A DNA stretch of 64,000 nucleotides, taken from the NCBI GenBank assembly GCA_963662035.1, contig CAVLDO010000005.1, positions 1-64,000 of the forward strand. Direction: 5' to 3'. This DNA comes from Equibacterium sp963662035. GTDB lineage: Bacteria > Bacteroidota > Bacteroidia > Bacteroidales > UBA932. This document shows positions 34,686-42,627 of this stretch, in pieces; positions within the stretch are counted from its first letter, which is position 1, and each line of letters opens with the position of its first letter. The notes beneath the pieces are model-generated. The model made no database searches. It saw only the letters and a list, made by a program, of their open reading frames with translations, and was not told the DNA's origin. A program made the position numbers and the translations under genes.

Positions 34686-35948
34686 ATGAATTACGAAGCT
34701 ATCAAACAGAGATTCGGAATAATAGGCGACTCGGCGGCGCTGGACAACGCCATAGGCGTGGCGCTGCAGGTGGCCAAGACCGACCTCTCTGTGCTTGTGA
34801 CGGGAGAAAGCGGTGTGGGAAAAGAGGTTGTGCCGCAGATAATCCACTACAACAGCCCCCGCAAGCACAATGTTTATCTCTCCATAAACTGCGGCGCCAT
34901 CCCGGAAGGGACCATCGACTCGGAGCTTTTCGGCCACGAGAAAGGCTCCTTTACCGGAGCTACAGAGGCCCGCAAGGGTTATTTTGAAGAGGCCGACGGC
35001 GGCACCCTCTTCTTGGACGAGGTGGCCGAGCTGCCCCTCTCCACCCAGGTGCGTCTGCTGCGCGTGCTGCAGACGGGAGAATTTATGAAGGTGGGATCTT
35101 CCAAGGTGATAAGGACTGATGTGCGGGTGGTGGCCGCCACAAACATAGACCTGCGCCGCGCCATAGAGACGGGACGCTTCCGCGAGGATCTCTATTTCCG
35201 CCTGAACACCGTGCCAATCCGTATGCCGGCACTGCGCGACCGCAAAGAGGACATACACAAGCTGTTCCGCAAATTCGCGCTGGACTTTGCGACCCGCTAT
35301 TCGATGCCCTCGGTCAAGCTCACCCCCGATGCCGTGGCACGCCTTGAGGAGTATCGCTGGCCCGGCAACGTGCGCGAGCTTAAGAGCGTGGCGGAGCGCA
35401 TTTCGGTGATGGAGACGGAGCGGCTGATAGACAGCCACACGCTGGCCAAATATCTGCAGAACGAACTTAACGTGTCGGTGCCCGCCCTGAGCGGCAGCGC
35501 GTCGGCCGACTATATGAGCGACCGCGACATTATCTTCAAGATGATTATGCAGCTCAAGCAGGACATAGAGCAGCTCAAGACGCGCGTGGACGCCCTTTCG
35601 AGCTCCGGGCGCAGAGTCTCCAGCAAGGCCAGCCTGCTGGTGGACGATGAGCAGGGGCGCGACTTCGGTGGCGAAGAGGCGCCGCAGGAGTCAAGCCTGG
35701 TGCCGGTGCGTTACGGCGCCGATAGTGTTCAGGAGGACTTGGAGCCGGAGCGGGATGAGCCCGCAGTGGAGGATCAGGTCTCTGAAGCCGCCCCTCTGCC
35801 CCGGAATCTCTCCATAAGCGACAACAAGGCGGATCTGATTGCAAAGGCTCTTGAGAAGCATCACGGCAACCGGGGCAAGGCCGCCGAGGAACTTGGAATA
35901 TCGGAGCGCACGCTCTACCGTAAAATCAAAGAGTTGGGACTCAAATGA
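34686..35948 (+). CDS. Sigma-54-dependent transcriptional activator without sensory domain
   Basis: 420-aa bEBP. The AAA+ domain starts almost at the N-terminus: Walker A GESGVGKE (40-47), the sigma-54 contact loop GSFTGA (87-92, usual form GAFTGA), Walker B GGTLFLDE (105-112), and RFREDLYFRLN with the arginine finger. A low-complexity acidic linker (about 290-375) leads to a Fis-type HTH (about 385-420, NRGKAAEELGISERTLYRKI). There is no receiver or PAS domain, so control must come from elsewhere. rpoN is not in the window. The stop overlaps the lptE start by 4 nt (ATGA). Confidence 0.92.
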   Translation: MNYEAIKQRFGIIGDSAALDNAIGVALQVAKTDLSVLVTGESGVGKEVVPQIIHYNSPRKHNVYLSINCGAIPEGTIDSELFGHEKGSFTGATEARKGYFEEADGGTLFLDEVAELPLSTQVRLLRVLQTGEFMKVGSSKVIRTDVRVVAATNIDLRRAIETGRFREDLYFRLNTVPIRMPALRDRKEDIHKLFRKFALDFATRYSMPSVKLTPDAVARLEEYRWPGNVRELKSVAERISVMETERLIDSHTLAKYLQNELNVSVPALSGSASADYMSDRDIIFKMIMQLKQDIEQLKTRVDALSSSGRRVSSKASLLVDDEQGRDFGGEEAPQESSLVPVRYGADSVQEDLEPERDEPAVEDQVSEAAPLPRNLSISDNKADLIAKALEKHHGNRGKAAEELGISERTLYRKIKELGLK

Positions 35949-36454
35949 AAATCTACAGACATCTGATGGCCTTGGGCGCGGCGCTGCTGTGCCTTGCAGG
36001 CTGCGGCATTTATTCGTTTTCGGGCACATCCATCCGTCCCGATGTGAAGACAATCACCATAGAGCCGGTGTTAAACAATGCTATGAAGGTGAATCCGTCG
36101 CTGGCCAACGACCTCACCGAGGCTCTCAAGGATAAGTTCAAGAAGCTCACCAGCCTGGAGCAGGTGGAGATGGACGGCGACTTGCTGCTGGTGGTGACGG
36201 TGGAGTCATACGACGTGAAGGCGCAGGGTGTGGCCAAAGACGAGACGCCGGCGCAGAACCGCCTCACGGTGACCTGCAGGGCCACTTTCGAGAATGTGAA
36301 GCACCCCGAGGAGAATTTTGAGAAGAAGTCCTTCGCGGCATATCAGGACTATGACGCCGAAATGTCGCTGGACGAGGTGGAGTCAACGCTGTGCGAGGAT
36401 ATAGTGGAGACTTTGGTGGAAGATATCTTCAATGCCTCCGTTGCGCAGTGGTAG
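35945..36454 (+). CDS. lptE: LPS assembly lipoprotein LptE (Bacteroidetes type)
   Basis: 169-aa lipoprotein (Cys20 in LCLAGC) followed by GIYSFSGTSIRPDVKTITIEP, the conserved start of the Bacteroidetes LptE family. LptE plugs the LptD barrel that inserts lipopolysaccharide into the outer membrane. It is translationally coupled to the upstream activator, and secG follows after about 80 nt, a gene order common in this phylum. Confidence 0.85.
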   Translation: MKIYRHLMALGAALLCLAGCGIYSFSGTSIRPDVKTITIEPVLNNAMKVNPSLANDLTEALKDKFKKLTSLEQVEMDGDLLLVVTVESYDVKAQGVAKDETPAQNRLTVTCRATFENVKHPEENFEKKSFAAYQDYDAEMSLDEVESTLCEDIVETLVEDIFNASVAQW

Positions 36455-36535
36455 CGATTTAAAATTTGCTATATCGCAAAAAATATACTTAATTTGCACC
36501 CCCTAATAGACTAGAAACAAATAATTAACGATAAT

Positions 36536-36913
36536 ATGCAAGCTATTTACATCACCATTTCGGTAATCATTGTGGTGGCAAGCGTGCTTCTGACACTCAT
36601 CGTGCTGGTGCAGAACTCCAAGGGAGGCGGCCTTGCAGCCAACTTCGCTGCGGGCAACAGCACCTTCGGCGTGCGTCAGACCGCCGACTTCCTTGAGAAG
36701 ACCACCTGGGCGCTGGCGGCAGTAGTGCTGGTGCTCTGCATCGTGGCCACCTTCTTCATTCCCAAGAGTGCCAAGGGCGGTGCATCCGGTATCGAGAAAG
36801 AGCTGCAGATGGCGGTTCCTGCCGCAGGTCAGCCCGAGCTCCCCGCAAACACCATCGCCGTTCCCGCAGAGGGTGGCGAGGTTGCCGCTCCTGCAGAGAC
36901 TCCCGCAGAGTAA
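36536..36913 (+). CDS. secG: Preprotein translocase subunit SecG
   Basis: 125-aa inner-membrane protein. Two hydrophobic segments (about 3-23 and 58-78) enclose the SecG motif VLVQNSKGGGLAANFA. It assists SecYE during protein export. The C-terminal ~40 residues are an Ala/Pro/Glu-rich tail, a common feature of Bacteroidetes SecG. Two hairpins follow the gene. Confidence 0.92.
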   Translation: MQAIYITISVIIVVASVLLTLIVLVQNSKGGGLAANFAAGNSTFGVRQTADFLEKTTWALAAVVLVLCIVATFFIPKSAKGGASGIEKELQMAVPAAGQPELPANTIAVPAEGGEVAAPAETPAE

Positions 36914-36929
36914 TCAGCGCAGAAGCGCT

Positions 36930-36969
36930 GCCAAAACAGGCGGGCCCGCAAGGGTCCGCCTGTTTTGGC
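36930..36969 (+). terminator. Long hairpin after secG
   Basis: GCCAAAACAGGCGG (36930-36943) pairs perfectly with 36956-36969 around a GC-rich inner stem. It has no run of T afterwards except TTTTC at 36976, so it may act as a terminator or RNA stabiliser. Confidence 0.6.
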
Positions 36970-37070
36970 TTCAGCTTTTCCTTTCAGACGCGCACCGCCG
37001 CGCGGCTGGGAGATGGCGTAAAGCGATGCCCGCAATCAGGCGGAAAGCTGCCTTAAGTCTGCCATAAACT

Positions 37071-37102
37071 AAAAAAGCCAGCCCACATTGGGCTGGCTTT
37101 TT
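37071..37102. terminator. Bidirectional terminator between secG and rpsC
   Basis: AGCCAGCCC (37076-37084), loop ACATT, GGGCTGGCT (37090-37098), with A-tract before and TTTTT after. It can end transcription from rpsC on the minus strand and from secG on the plus strand. Its place directly behind rpsC shows that the ribosomal-protein transcript stops there. Confidence 0.9.
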
Positions 37103-37120
37103 AATATGTAGCGTAACTGT

Positions 37121-37927
37121 TTACTCTGCGTTGTTGCCCGAGTTGCGGCGTCCTCCGCGACGGTCGCCATCGCGACGCTCGCGACGGTCACCTGTGCGGC
37201 GCTCGCCTGCGCGACGGTCGTCACGGCGTCCCCCGCGACGGTCGCCTGTGCGGCGCTCGCCTGCGTTGTTGGCTGCGATGACACCTGCGTTGGGGCTGAG
37301 GTCACGTTTGCCGTAAACCTCACCGTTGCAGATCCAGACCTTTACGCCAAGCACACCCACTTTGGTGTGAGCCTCGGCAAGGGCGTAGTCGATGTCTGCA
37401 CGGAATGTGTGCAGAGGAGTGCGACCCTCCTTGTAAAGCTCGTTGCGGGCCATTTCGGCACCGCCCACGCGGCCGCTGATGAGGATTTTGATACCCTCGG
37501 CGCCGGAACGCATAGTGGATGCTACAGCCATCTTGATGGCGCGGCGGTATGACACGCGGCCCTCAATCTGGCGGGCGATGTTGTTGGCTACGATATTGGC
37601 ATCGGTTTCGGGGCGCTTAACCTCGTAGATGTTGATCTGAACGTCTTTTCCGCAGACCTTCTTGACCTCCTGCTTGAGAGTCTCAAGCTCCGCGCCGTTC
37701 TTGCCGACGATGATGCCCGGTCTTGCGGTGTGGATGGAGATGGTGATGACCTTCATTGTACGCTCAATCACAATGCGGCTCACAGAAGCCTTGGAGAGGC
37801 GTGCGCTGAGATATTCGCGAATCTGAGCGTCGTCTTTGATGCGCTCGGGATAATTACCGCACCAGTTGGAGTCCCAACCACGGGTTATACCTATACGGTT
37901 GCTGATAGGATTAGTTTTCTGTCCCAT
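37121..37927 (-). CDS. rpsC: Ribosomal protein S3 with Arg-rich repeat tail
   Basis: 268-aa S3 of the 30S head, which helps form the mRNA entry channel. The N-terminal GQKTNPISNRIGITRGWDSN and KH domain (PGIIVGKNGAELETLK) are normal. The last 47 residues (222-268) are an Arg/Asp/Gly-rich tail with 18 Arg, including two copies of AGERRTGDRR 18 residues apart. It is the last gene of this ribosomal cluster; rplP, rpmC and rpsQ, which usually follow, are absent and a terminator comes instead. Confidence 0.97.
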   Translation of the reverse strand: MGQKTNPISNRIGITRGWDSNWCGNYPERIKDDAQIREYLSARLSKASVSRIVIERTMKVITISIHTARPGIIVGKNGAELETLKQEVKKVCGKDVQINIYEVKRPETDANIVANNIARQIEGRVSYRRAIKMAVASTMRSGAEGIKILISGRVGGAEMARNELYKEGRTPLHTFRADIDYALAEAHTKVGVLGVKVWICNGEVYGKRDLSPNAGVIAANNAGERRTGDRRGGRRDDRRAGERRTGDRRERRDGDRRGGRRNSGNNAE

Positions 37928-37930
37928 AAT

Positions 37931-38353
37931 TTATGCTTCCTCCTTTACCGGTTGATTTTTGGTGGCGAGTATCACTGTGACGTGGTTGCTGCGCTTGCGC
38001 ACGCGTGCTGCGCGGCCCTGAGGGGCGGTGCGGATGCGTTTGAGTGTGCGGCCTTCGTCTACCATAATGGTCTGAATGTAAACATTGCCGTTTTCAAGCT
38101 CCTTGCGGCTGCCCTCGTTCTTGGATTCCCAGTTTGCGATGGCGCTGCGCACAAGCTTGGAGAGCCTCTTTGCGGGCTCCTTCTTCGAATATCTGAGGAT
38201 ATCCAAAGCCTGATTGACCTCCTTGCCGCGGATGATGTCCGCTACCAGACGCATCTTGCGGGGAGATGTGGGTACATCGTTCAGCTTTGCTATAGCTGTA
38301 CGACTCTTTATTTCTTTAAGCCTCTCGGCCATTTCTCTTTTTCGAGCTCCCAT
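37931..38353 (-). CDS. rplV: Ribosomal protein L22
   Basis: 140-aa L22 that lines the peptide exit tunnel. The conserved SPRKMRLVADIIRGKEVNQALDIL region (split over residues 30-53) and the C-terminal RKRSNHVTVIL are present. It has short lysine-rich additions at both ends. It lies 3 nt before rpsC and 13 nt after rpsS. Confidence 0.96.
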   Translation of the reverse strand: MGARKREMAERLKEIKSRTAIAKLNDVPTSPRKMRLVADIIRGKEVNQALDILRYSKKEPAKRLSKLVRSAIANWESKNEGSRKELENGNVYIQTIMVDEGRTLKRIRTAPQGRAARVRKRSNHVTVILATKNQPVKEEA

Positions 38354-38366
38354 AGTAATTTAGCTG

Positions 38367-38633
38367 TTAACGATTACCACTGTGACCTCTGAATGTACGC
38401 GTAGGAGCAAACTCGCCGAGTTTGTGGCCCACCATATTCTCAGTGACATAAACCGGAATAAATTTGTTTCCGTTGTGCACTGCGATCGTATGACCTACAA
38501 AATCAGGAGAAATCATGCTGGAACGCGACCAGGTCTTGATTACTGCTTTTTTCATTGTCCCTTCATTCATTGCGATGACTCTTTTTTCGAGAGCCTCCTG
38601 AATGTACGGACCTTTTCTAAGTGAACGACTCAT
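38367..38633 (-). CDS. rpsS: Ribosomal protein S19
   Basis: 88-aa S19 of the 30S head. The start MSRSLRKGPYI, the middle TWSRSSMI, HNGNKFIPVYVTENMVGHKLGEFAPTR (family core) and FRGHSG are typical. Standard length and place between rplB and rplV. Confidence 0.97.
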   Translation of the reverse strand: MSRSLRKGPYIQEALEKRVIAMNEGTMKKAVIKTWSRSSMISPDFVGHTIAVHNGNKFIPVYVTENMVGHKLGEFAPTRTFRGHSGNR

Positions 38634-38656
38634 AATTCCTGAAATTTATTCCGTTA

Positions 38657-39481
38657 TTATTTCTTTTTCCTTTCGATGATGAACTTGTTGGAAGTCTTCT
38701 TGGGATTGCGAGTCTTGTAACCCTTGGCGATCAGGCCCTTGCGTGAACGGGGATGTCCACCGGACGCGCGGCCTTCACCACCACCCATCGGGTGATCCAC
38801 AGGGTTCATAACGACACCGCGGTTGCGAGGCCTGCGGCCCATCCAGCGGACGCGGCCGGCCTTGCCGTGAGACTCCAGGTTGTGATCTGCATTGGACACC
38901 GTGCCGACGGTTGCGCGGCAGGTCACGAGCACCATACGGGTCTCGCCCGAAGGGAGACGGAGGATTGCGTGATTGCCCTCGCGAGCGGTAAGCTGAGCGT
39001 AGGTGCCGGCCGAGCGTGCCATCACGGCACCCTGACCGGGACGGAGCTCGATGCAGTGAACCAATGTTCCGAGAGGAATTTCACCAAGCGGAAGCGTGTT
39101 GCCGATTTCAGGAGCGACACCCGAGCCGGAGGCTATCACCTGGCCGACCTTGATGCCGTTAGGAGCAACGATATAGCGTTTTTCGCCATCTTCATAAACC
39201 ACAAGGGCAATGCGTGCAGTGCGGTTGGGGTCATATTCGATGGTTTTGACGGTAGCTGTGTATTTGTCTTTGTCGCGGAGGAAGTCGATGACACGGTACA
39301 TCTGTTTGTGACCGCCGCCGATATAGCGCATTGTCATCTTGCCCTGGTTGTTGCGGCCGCCCGACTTGCGGATGGGCTGCAGAAGGGACTTCTCGGGAGT
39401 AGTGCAGGTGATCTCTTCGTAGGTGCTGATCGCCTTGTTTCTCTGACCGGGGGTTACCGGTTTGAATTTACGTACTGCCAT
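38657..39481 (-). CDS. rplB: Ribosomal protein L2
   Basis: 274-aa L2, needed for subunit joining and peptidyl-transferase function. The C-terminal NPVDHPMGGGEGRASGGHPRS contains the conserved functional His. Length and position between rplW and rpsS are as expected. Confidence 0.98.
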   Translation of the reverse strand: MAVRKFKPVTPGQRNKAISTYEEITCTTPEKSLLQPIRKSGGRNNQGKMTMRYIGGGHKQMYRVIDFLRDKDKYTATVKTIEYDPNRTARIALVVYEDGEKRYIVAPNGIKVGQVIASGSGVAPEIGNTLPLGEIPLGTLVHCIELRPGQGAVMARSAGTYAQLTAREGNHAILRLPSGETRMVLVTCRATVGTVSNADHNLESHGKAGRVRWMGRRPRNRGVVMNPVDHPMGGGEGRASGGHPRSRKGLIAKGYKTRNPKKTSNKFIIERKKK

Positions 39482-39495
39482 AATTTTTCCGGTCC

Positions 39496-39786
39496 TTAAA
39501 TGTTACTGTAGAAATCAATCTTGTCATCCTTGGCCAAAGTCACATAAGCTTTCTTATAGTGATTAGCACGCCCGGTCAGCATACCGGCTTTGGTAAAGCG
39601 GCTTTTCTTTTTGCCGTGGTAGTTGACAGTGTTGACGCTCAAGACTGCAACATTATATGTCTGCTCAACCGCCTGCTTGATCTCTATTTTGTTTGCATTG
39701 CGGTCAACAATGAAACCGTAACGGTTCAACTTATCGCCTTGAGCCGTCAGTTTTTCGGTTACGAGTGGCTTAATTAATATTCCCAT
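39496..39786 (-). CDS. rplW: Ribosomal protein L23
   Basis: 96-aa L23 at the exit tunnel, docking site for trigger factor and SRP. IKPLVTEKLTAQ and YGFIVDRNANKIEIKQAVEQTYNV match the family. It lies between rplD and rplB with short gaps. Confidence 0.95.
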   Translation of the reverse strand: MGILIKPLVTEKLTAQGDKLNRYGFIVDRNANKIEIKQAVEQTYNVAVLSVNTVNYHGKKKSRFTKAGMLTGRANHYKKAYVTLAKDDKIDFYSNI

Positions 39787-39795
39787 CGCTTTAGA

Positions 39796-40422
39796 TTATT
39801 TTTGTCTTTCGGCAAGGATATCCTGGACACCGTCCACCAGAACCATGCGGTTTGCATTCAGGATGGTGTAGGTGTTGATCTCGTCAACAGTGATGACTTT
39901 GACCTCAGGAAGGTTGCGAGACGATAAGTAAATGTTGTTCGAGTTCTCGGGAAGGACTACCAGAGTCTTGCGGCCGTTGGCCTTGAGTGCGTCAAGAATC
40001 TTGATGAACTCCTTGGTCTTGGGTGCGTCCATTGCAAAAGGCTCAACCATAGTGATAGCCTCCTCCTGCGCCTTGTAGGTGAGGGCGGAGTTGCGGGCAA
40101 GCTGCTTGAGCTTTTTGTTGAGCTTGAAGCCGTAGTCGCGGGGCTTGGGGCCGAAGATGCGGCCGCCGCCTACGTATGTGCCGGCCTTGATGCTGCCGTG
40201 ACGCGCTCCGCCGCCGCCTTTCTGGCGACCCATTTTCTTGGTGCTGTGAGCGATCTCGCTGCGGTCCTTACTCTTGTGGGTACCCTGACGCTGGTTAGCC
40301 AGATACTGCTTAACATCAAGGTAGATTGCGTTATCGTTCGGCTCGATGGCGAAGATAGCGTCGTCAAGAACGGCTTCCTTGCCGGATGCGGTTCCATCGA
40401 TTTTGTAAACTGCCAATTTCAT
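39796..40422 (-). CDS. rplD: Ribosomal protein L4
   Basis: 208-aa L4, which extends a loop into the exit tunnel. The loop region KMGRQKGGGGARHGS and the RIFGPKPRDYGFKLNKKLKQLA block are conserved. It is 4 nt after rplC. In some bacteria L4 represses its own operon; no such leader was recognised here. Confidence 0.97.
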   Translation of the reverse strand: MKLAVYKIDGTASGKEAVLDDAIFAIEPNDNAIYLDVKQYLANQRQGTHKSKDRSEIAHSTKKMGRQKGGGGARHGSIKAGTYVGGGRIFGPKPRDYGFKLNKKLKQLARNSALTYKAQEEAITMVEPFAMDAPKTKEFIKILDALKANGRKTLVVLPENSNNIYLSSRNLPEVKVITVDEINTYTILNANRMVLVDGVQDILAERQK

Positions 40423-40426
40423 AATG

Positions 40427-41047
40427 CTAAGCCTCCAATGTTACATAAGACCCTTTGGCTCCGGGAACCGAGCCTTTAACTACGATAAGATTGTTTTCAG
40501 GAATAACCTTGATTACCTGAAGGTTGAAAACTTTAACGCGGTCACATCCCATATGACCGCCCATTCTCGTACCGGGGAAGACTCGGCTAGGCCATGCGCA
40601 GGCACCCAGTGAACCGGGCTTGCGAAGTCTGTTGTGCTGGCCGTGAGTCTGTCCTCCTACACCGGCGAATCCGTGGCGCTTTACGACGCCCTGGAAACCT
40701 TTACCCTTGGAGGTGCCGGTTACGTCGACCCATTCTGCAGATGCAAGATCTGCAACGGTGATGGTGTCTCCGAGCTTGAGGGAGTCGATGTCAAAAGACT
40801 TGAACTCCACCAGTTTGCGCTTCGGAGTGGTTCCTGCCTTCTCAAAATGGCCCTTGAGAGCCTTGCTGGCGTGTTTCTCTGAAATTTCGTCATAGGCAAG
40901 CTGTACAGCGGCATAACCATCTTTTTCTACTGTACGAATTTGCGTAACAACACACGGACCAGCCTCAATTACGGTGCAAGGTACATTCATACCGTTTGCA
41001 TCGAATACGGAAGTCATTCCGACTTTCTTTCCAATTAATCCAGGCAT
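40427..41047 (-). CDS. rplC: Ribosomal protein L3
   Basis: 206-aa L3, near the peptidyl-transferase centre. LIGKKVGMTSVFDANG at the start and the loop GFAGVGGQTHGQHNRLRKPGS (about residues 125-145) are typical. It is the first gene of the cluster: rpsJ, its usual upstream neighbour, is missing, and a consensus promoter lies 58 nt upstream instead. Confidence 0.97.
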   Translation of the reverse strand: MPGLIGKKVGMTSVFDANGMNVPCTVIEAGPCVVTQIRTVEKDGYAAVQLAYDEISEKHASKALKGHFEKAGTTPKRKLVEFKSFDIDSLKLGDTITVADLASAEWVDVTGTSKGKGFQGVVKRHGFAGVGGQTHGQHNRLRKPGSLGACAWPSRVFPGTRMGGHMGCDRVKVFNLQVIKVIPENNLIVVKGSVPGAKGSYVTLEA

Positions 41048-41105
41048 TGTAGATAATTTGGTGTAAATAAATTAGTTGTAAAAAGTCCGCACTTTTTGCG
41101 GGCTG

Positions 41106-41135
41106 CAAATATACGATTAATTCTCAAATTATCAA
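41106..41135 (-). promoter_or_regulatory. Promoter of the rplC-rpsC cluster
   Basis: On the minus strand TTG (41135-41133), 19 nt, TATATTTG (41113-41106): an exact Bacteroidetes promoter. It shows that rplC begins its own transcription unit. Confidence 0.75.
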
Positions 41136-41147
41136 CAAGTTTTTTAC

Positions 41148-41155
41148 TACTTTTG
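41148..41155 (+). promoter_or_regulatory. -7 element before the phosphoesterase gene
   Basis: TACTTTTG matches TAnnTTTG and lies back to back with the rplC promoter. The leader would be about 47 nt. No -33 element was seen. Confidence 0.4.
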
Positions 41156-41208
41156 TGGGTCGCTCGAGGCCGCAGGGGCCGTCGGGCGGATTTTAAAAAC
41201 TGACAGAT

Positions 41209-42624
41209 ATGCAAAGAAGAGATTTTCTCAAGTACGGAGCTCTGTTTGCCGGAGCTATGACGCTGGATATGGGGGCCTTTGCAAGGGCCGTCGCAGAATT
41301 TGGCGCCCCCCGCCTGCGGGTGGGGATTCTGAGTGACATCCACATAAAGACCGGGGCGGACATCCCGCTGCTGGAGCGCACCTTGGGCTATTTCCGCGAC
41401 AGGGGCGTGGATGCGGTGCTGATTGCCGGCGATATGGCCGACAGCGGCCTGGAAAAGCAGATGCGCCTCATAAGCGAGTGCTGGTTCAAGGTATTCCCGC
41501 GCGACCGGGGCGCAGACGGAGGCAAAGTGGAGAGGCTGTTCATTTACGGCAACCACGACATCGAGGGACAGACCTACGCCATAGGCGAAGATGTGCTGGC
41601 GGGAGAGGATCGCGAGACAATGGTGCGGCGCGAGGAGATCCGTCCCCGCAAGGAGAAACTGTGGAAAAAATACTGGAAGGAGGAATACCGGCCCATATAT
41701 ATCAGGGAGGTGAAGGGTTACAAGTTCGTGGGGGCGCACTGGACCAACTGGCAGAACACCCCGGGGCTGCAGGAGTTCCTCTGTGAACACGATGCCGAGC
41801 TCAAAGGGGATAAGCCCTTCTTCTATTTCCAGCACCCCCATCCCAAGGGGACCACGGGAGGAGAGCTGGCCTGGGGGCAGGACAACGGCGAGGTGACGGC
41901 CGCTTTGAGCCGCTATCCCAACTGCGTCTGCTTCAGCGGCCATTCCCACCACGCGCTCAACGACGAGCACGTGCTCTGGCAGGGGGCCTTTACCAGCGTG
42001 GGCACGGCGTCGCTCTCTTATTGCAGCCTGAACGGCGGGAGGGAGAACACCGTGATATGGGACGGCGCCGGCTACCCCACGGAAATGCAGGTGATGGATA
42101 TGCAGCAGGGGCGGCAGGGGCTCGTGATGAGCGTCTATGACGACACGATATGCCTGGAGCGGCGCGACTTTCTCTACGAAAAGCCTATGGATTCCAACTG
42201 GATAATCCCCGTAGGGGCGGCCCGCAGGCCCTGCACATTTGATGAGCGGGCGGCGGCGGAGGTAGCGCCCCGTTTTGCACAGGGCGATGCCGCGACCGTC
42301 AGCCGGAGCGAAACGCCCGAAGGGCGGCGCCTGGTCACCGTGCATTTCCCCAATATCCTTTCGCGCGGCGGCGGGGTGCGCGCATACGACTTTGAGGTGA
42401 CACTGGAGCATCGGCGGGCGGACATAACGCTCGTGTCGGGCCAGAAGCGGGTATTCTCGCAGCACCGGATGAACTGCGAGGAGCAGGACACGGGAGAGGT
42501 TACCTGCGTGTTTGCCTTCGACGATATTCCGCACAAGTTCCCCTGCCGCTTCGCGGTGCGTCCCTGCGGCTGCTTCGGGGCCAAGGGAGAGCCGATATAC
42601 ACCGGCTGGCAGATGTTCGAATAG
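41209..42624 (+). CDS. Tat-exported calcineurin-like metallophosphoesterase
   Basis: 471-aa protein. The N-terminus MQRRDFLKYGALFAGA is a twin-arginine signal, so it is exported folded. Metal-binding motifs of the calcineurin family follow: SDIH (about 42-45), AGDMADSG (about 73-80), YGNHDIEGQ (about 115-123) and GHSHHAL (about 246-252). The last ~150 residues form a beta-rich extra domain. The substrate is unknown; phosphodiesters or phosphomonoesters are possible. It is divergent from the rplC cluster and convergent with malQ (3-nt gap). Confidence 0.85.
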   Translation: MQRRDFLKYGALFAGAMTLDMGAFARAVAEFGAPRLRVGILSDIHIKTGADIPLLERTLGYFRDRGVDAVLIAGDMADSGLEKQMRLISECWFKVFPRDRGADGGKVERLFIYGNHDIEGQTYAIGEDVLAGEDRETMVRREEIRPRKEKLWKKYWKEEYRPIYIREVKGYKFVGAHWTNWQNTPGLQEFLCEHDAELKGDKPFFYFQHPHPKGTTGGELAWGQDNGEVTAALSRYPNCVCFSGHSHHALNDEHVLWQGAFTSVGTASLSYCSLNGGRENTVIWDGAGYPTEMQVMDMQQGRQGLVMSVYDDTICLERRDFLYEKPMDSNWIIPVGAARRPCTFDERAAAEVAPRFAQGDAATVSRSETPEGRRLVTVHFPNILSRGGGVRAYDFEVTLEHRRADITLVSGQKRVFSQHRMNCEEQDTGEVTCVFAFDDIPHKFPCRFAVRPCGCFGAKGEPIYTGWQMFE

Positions 42625-42627
42625 GCG

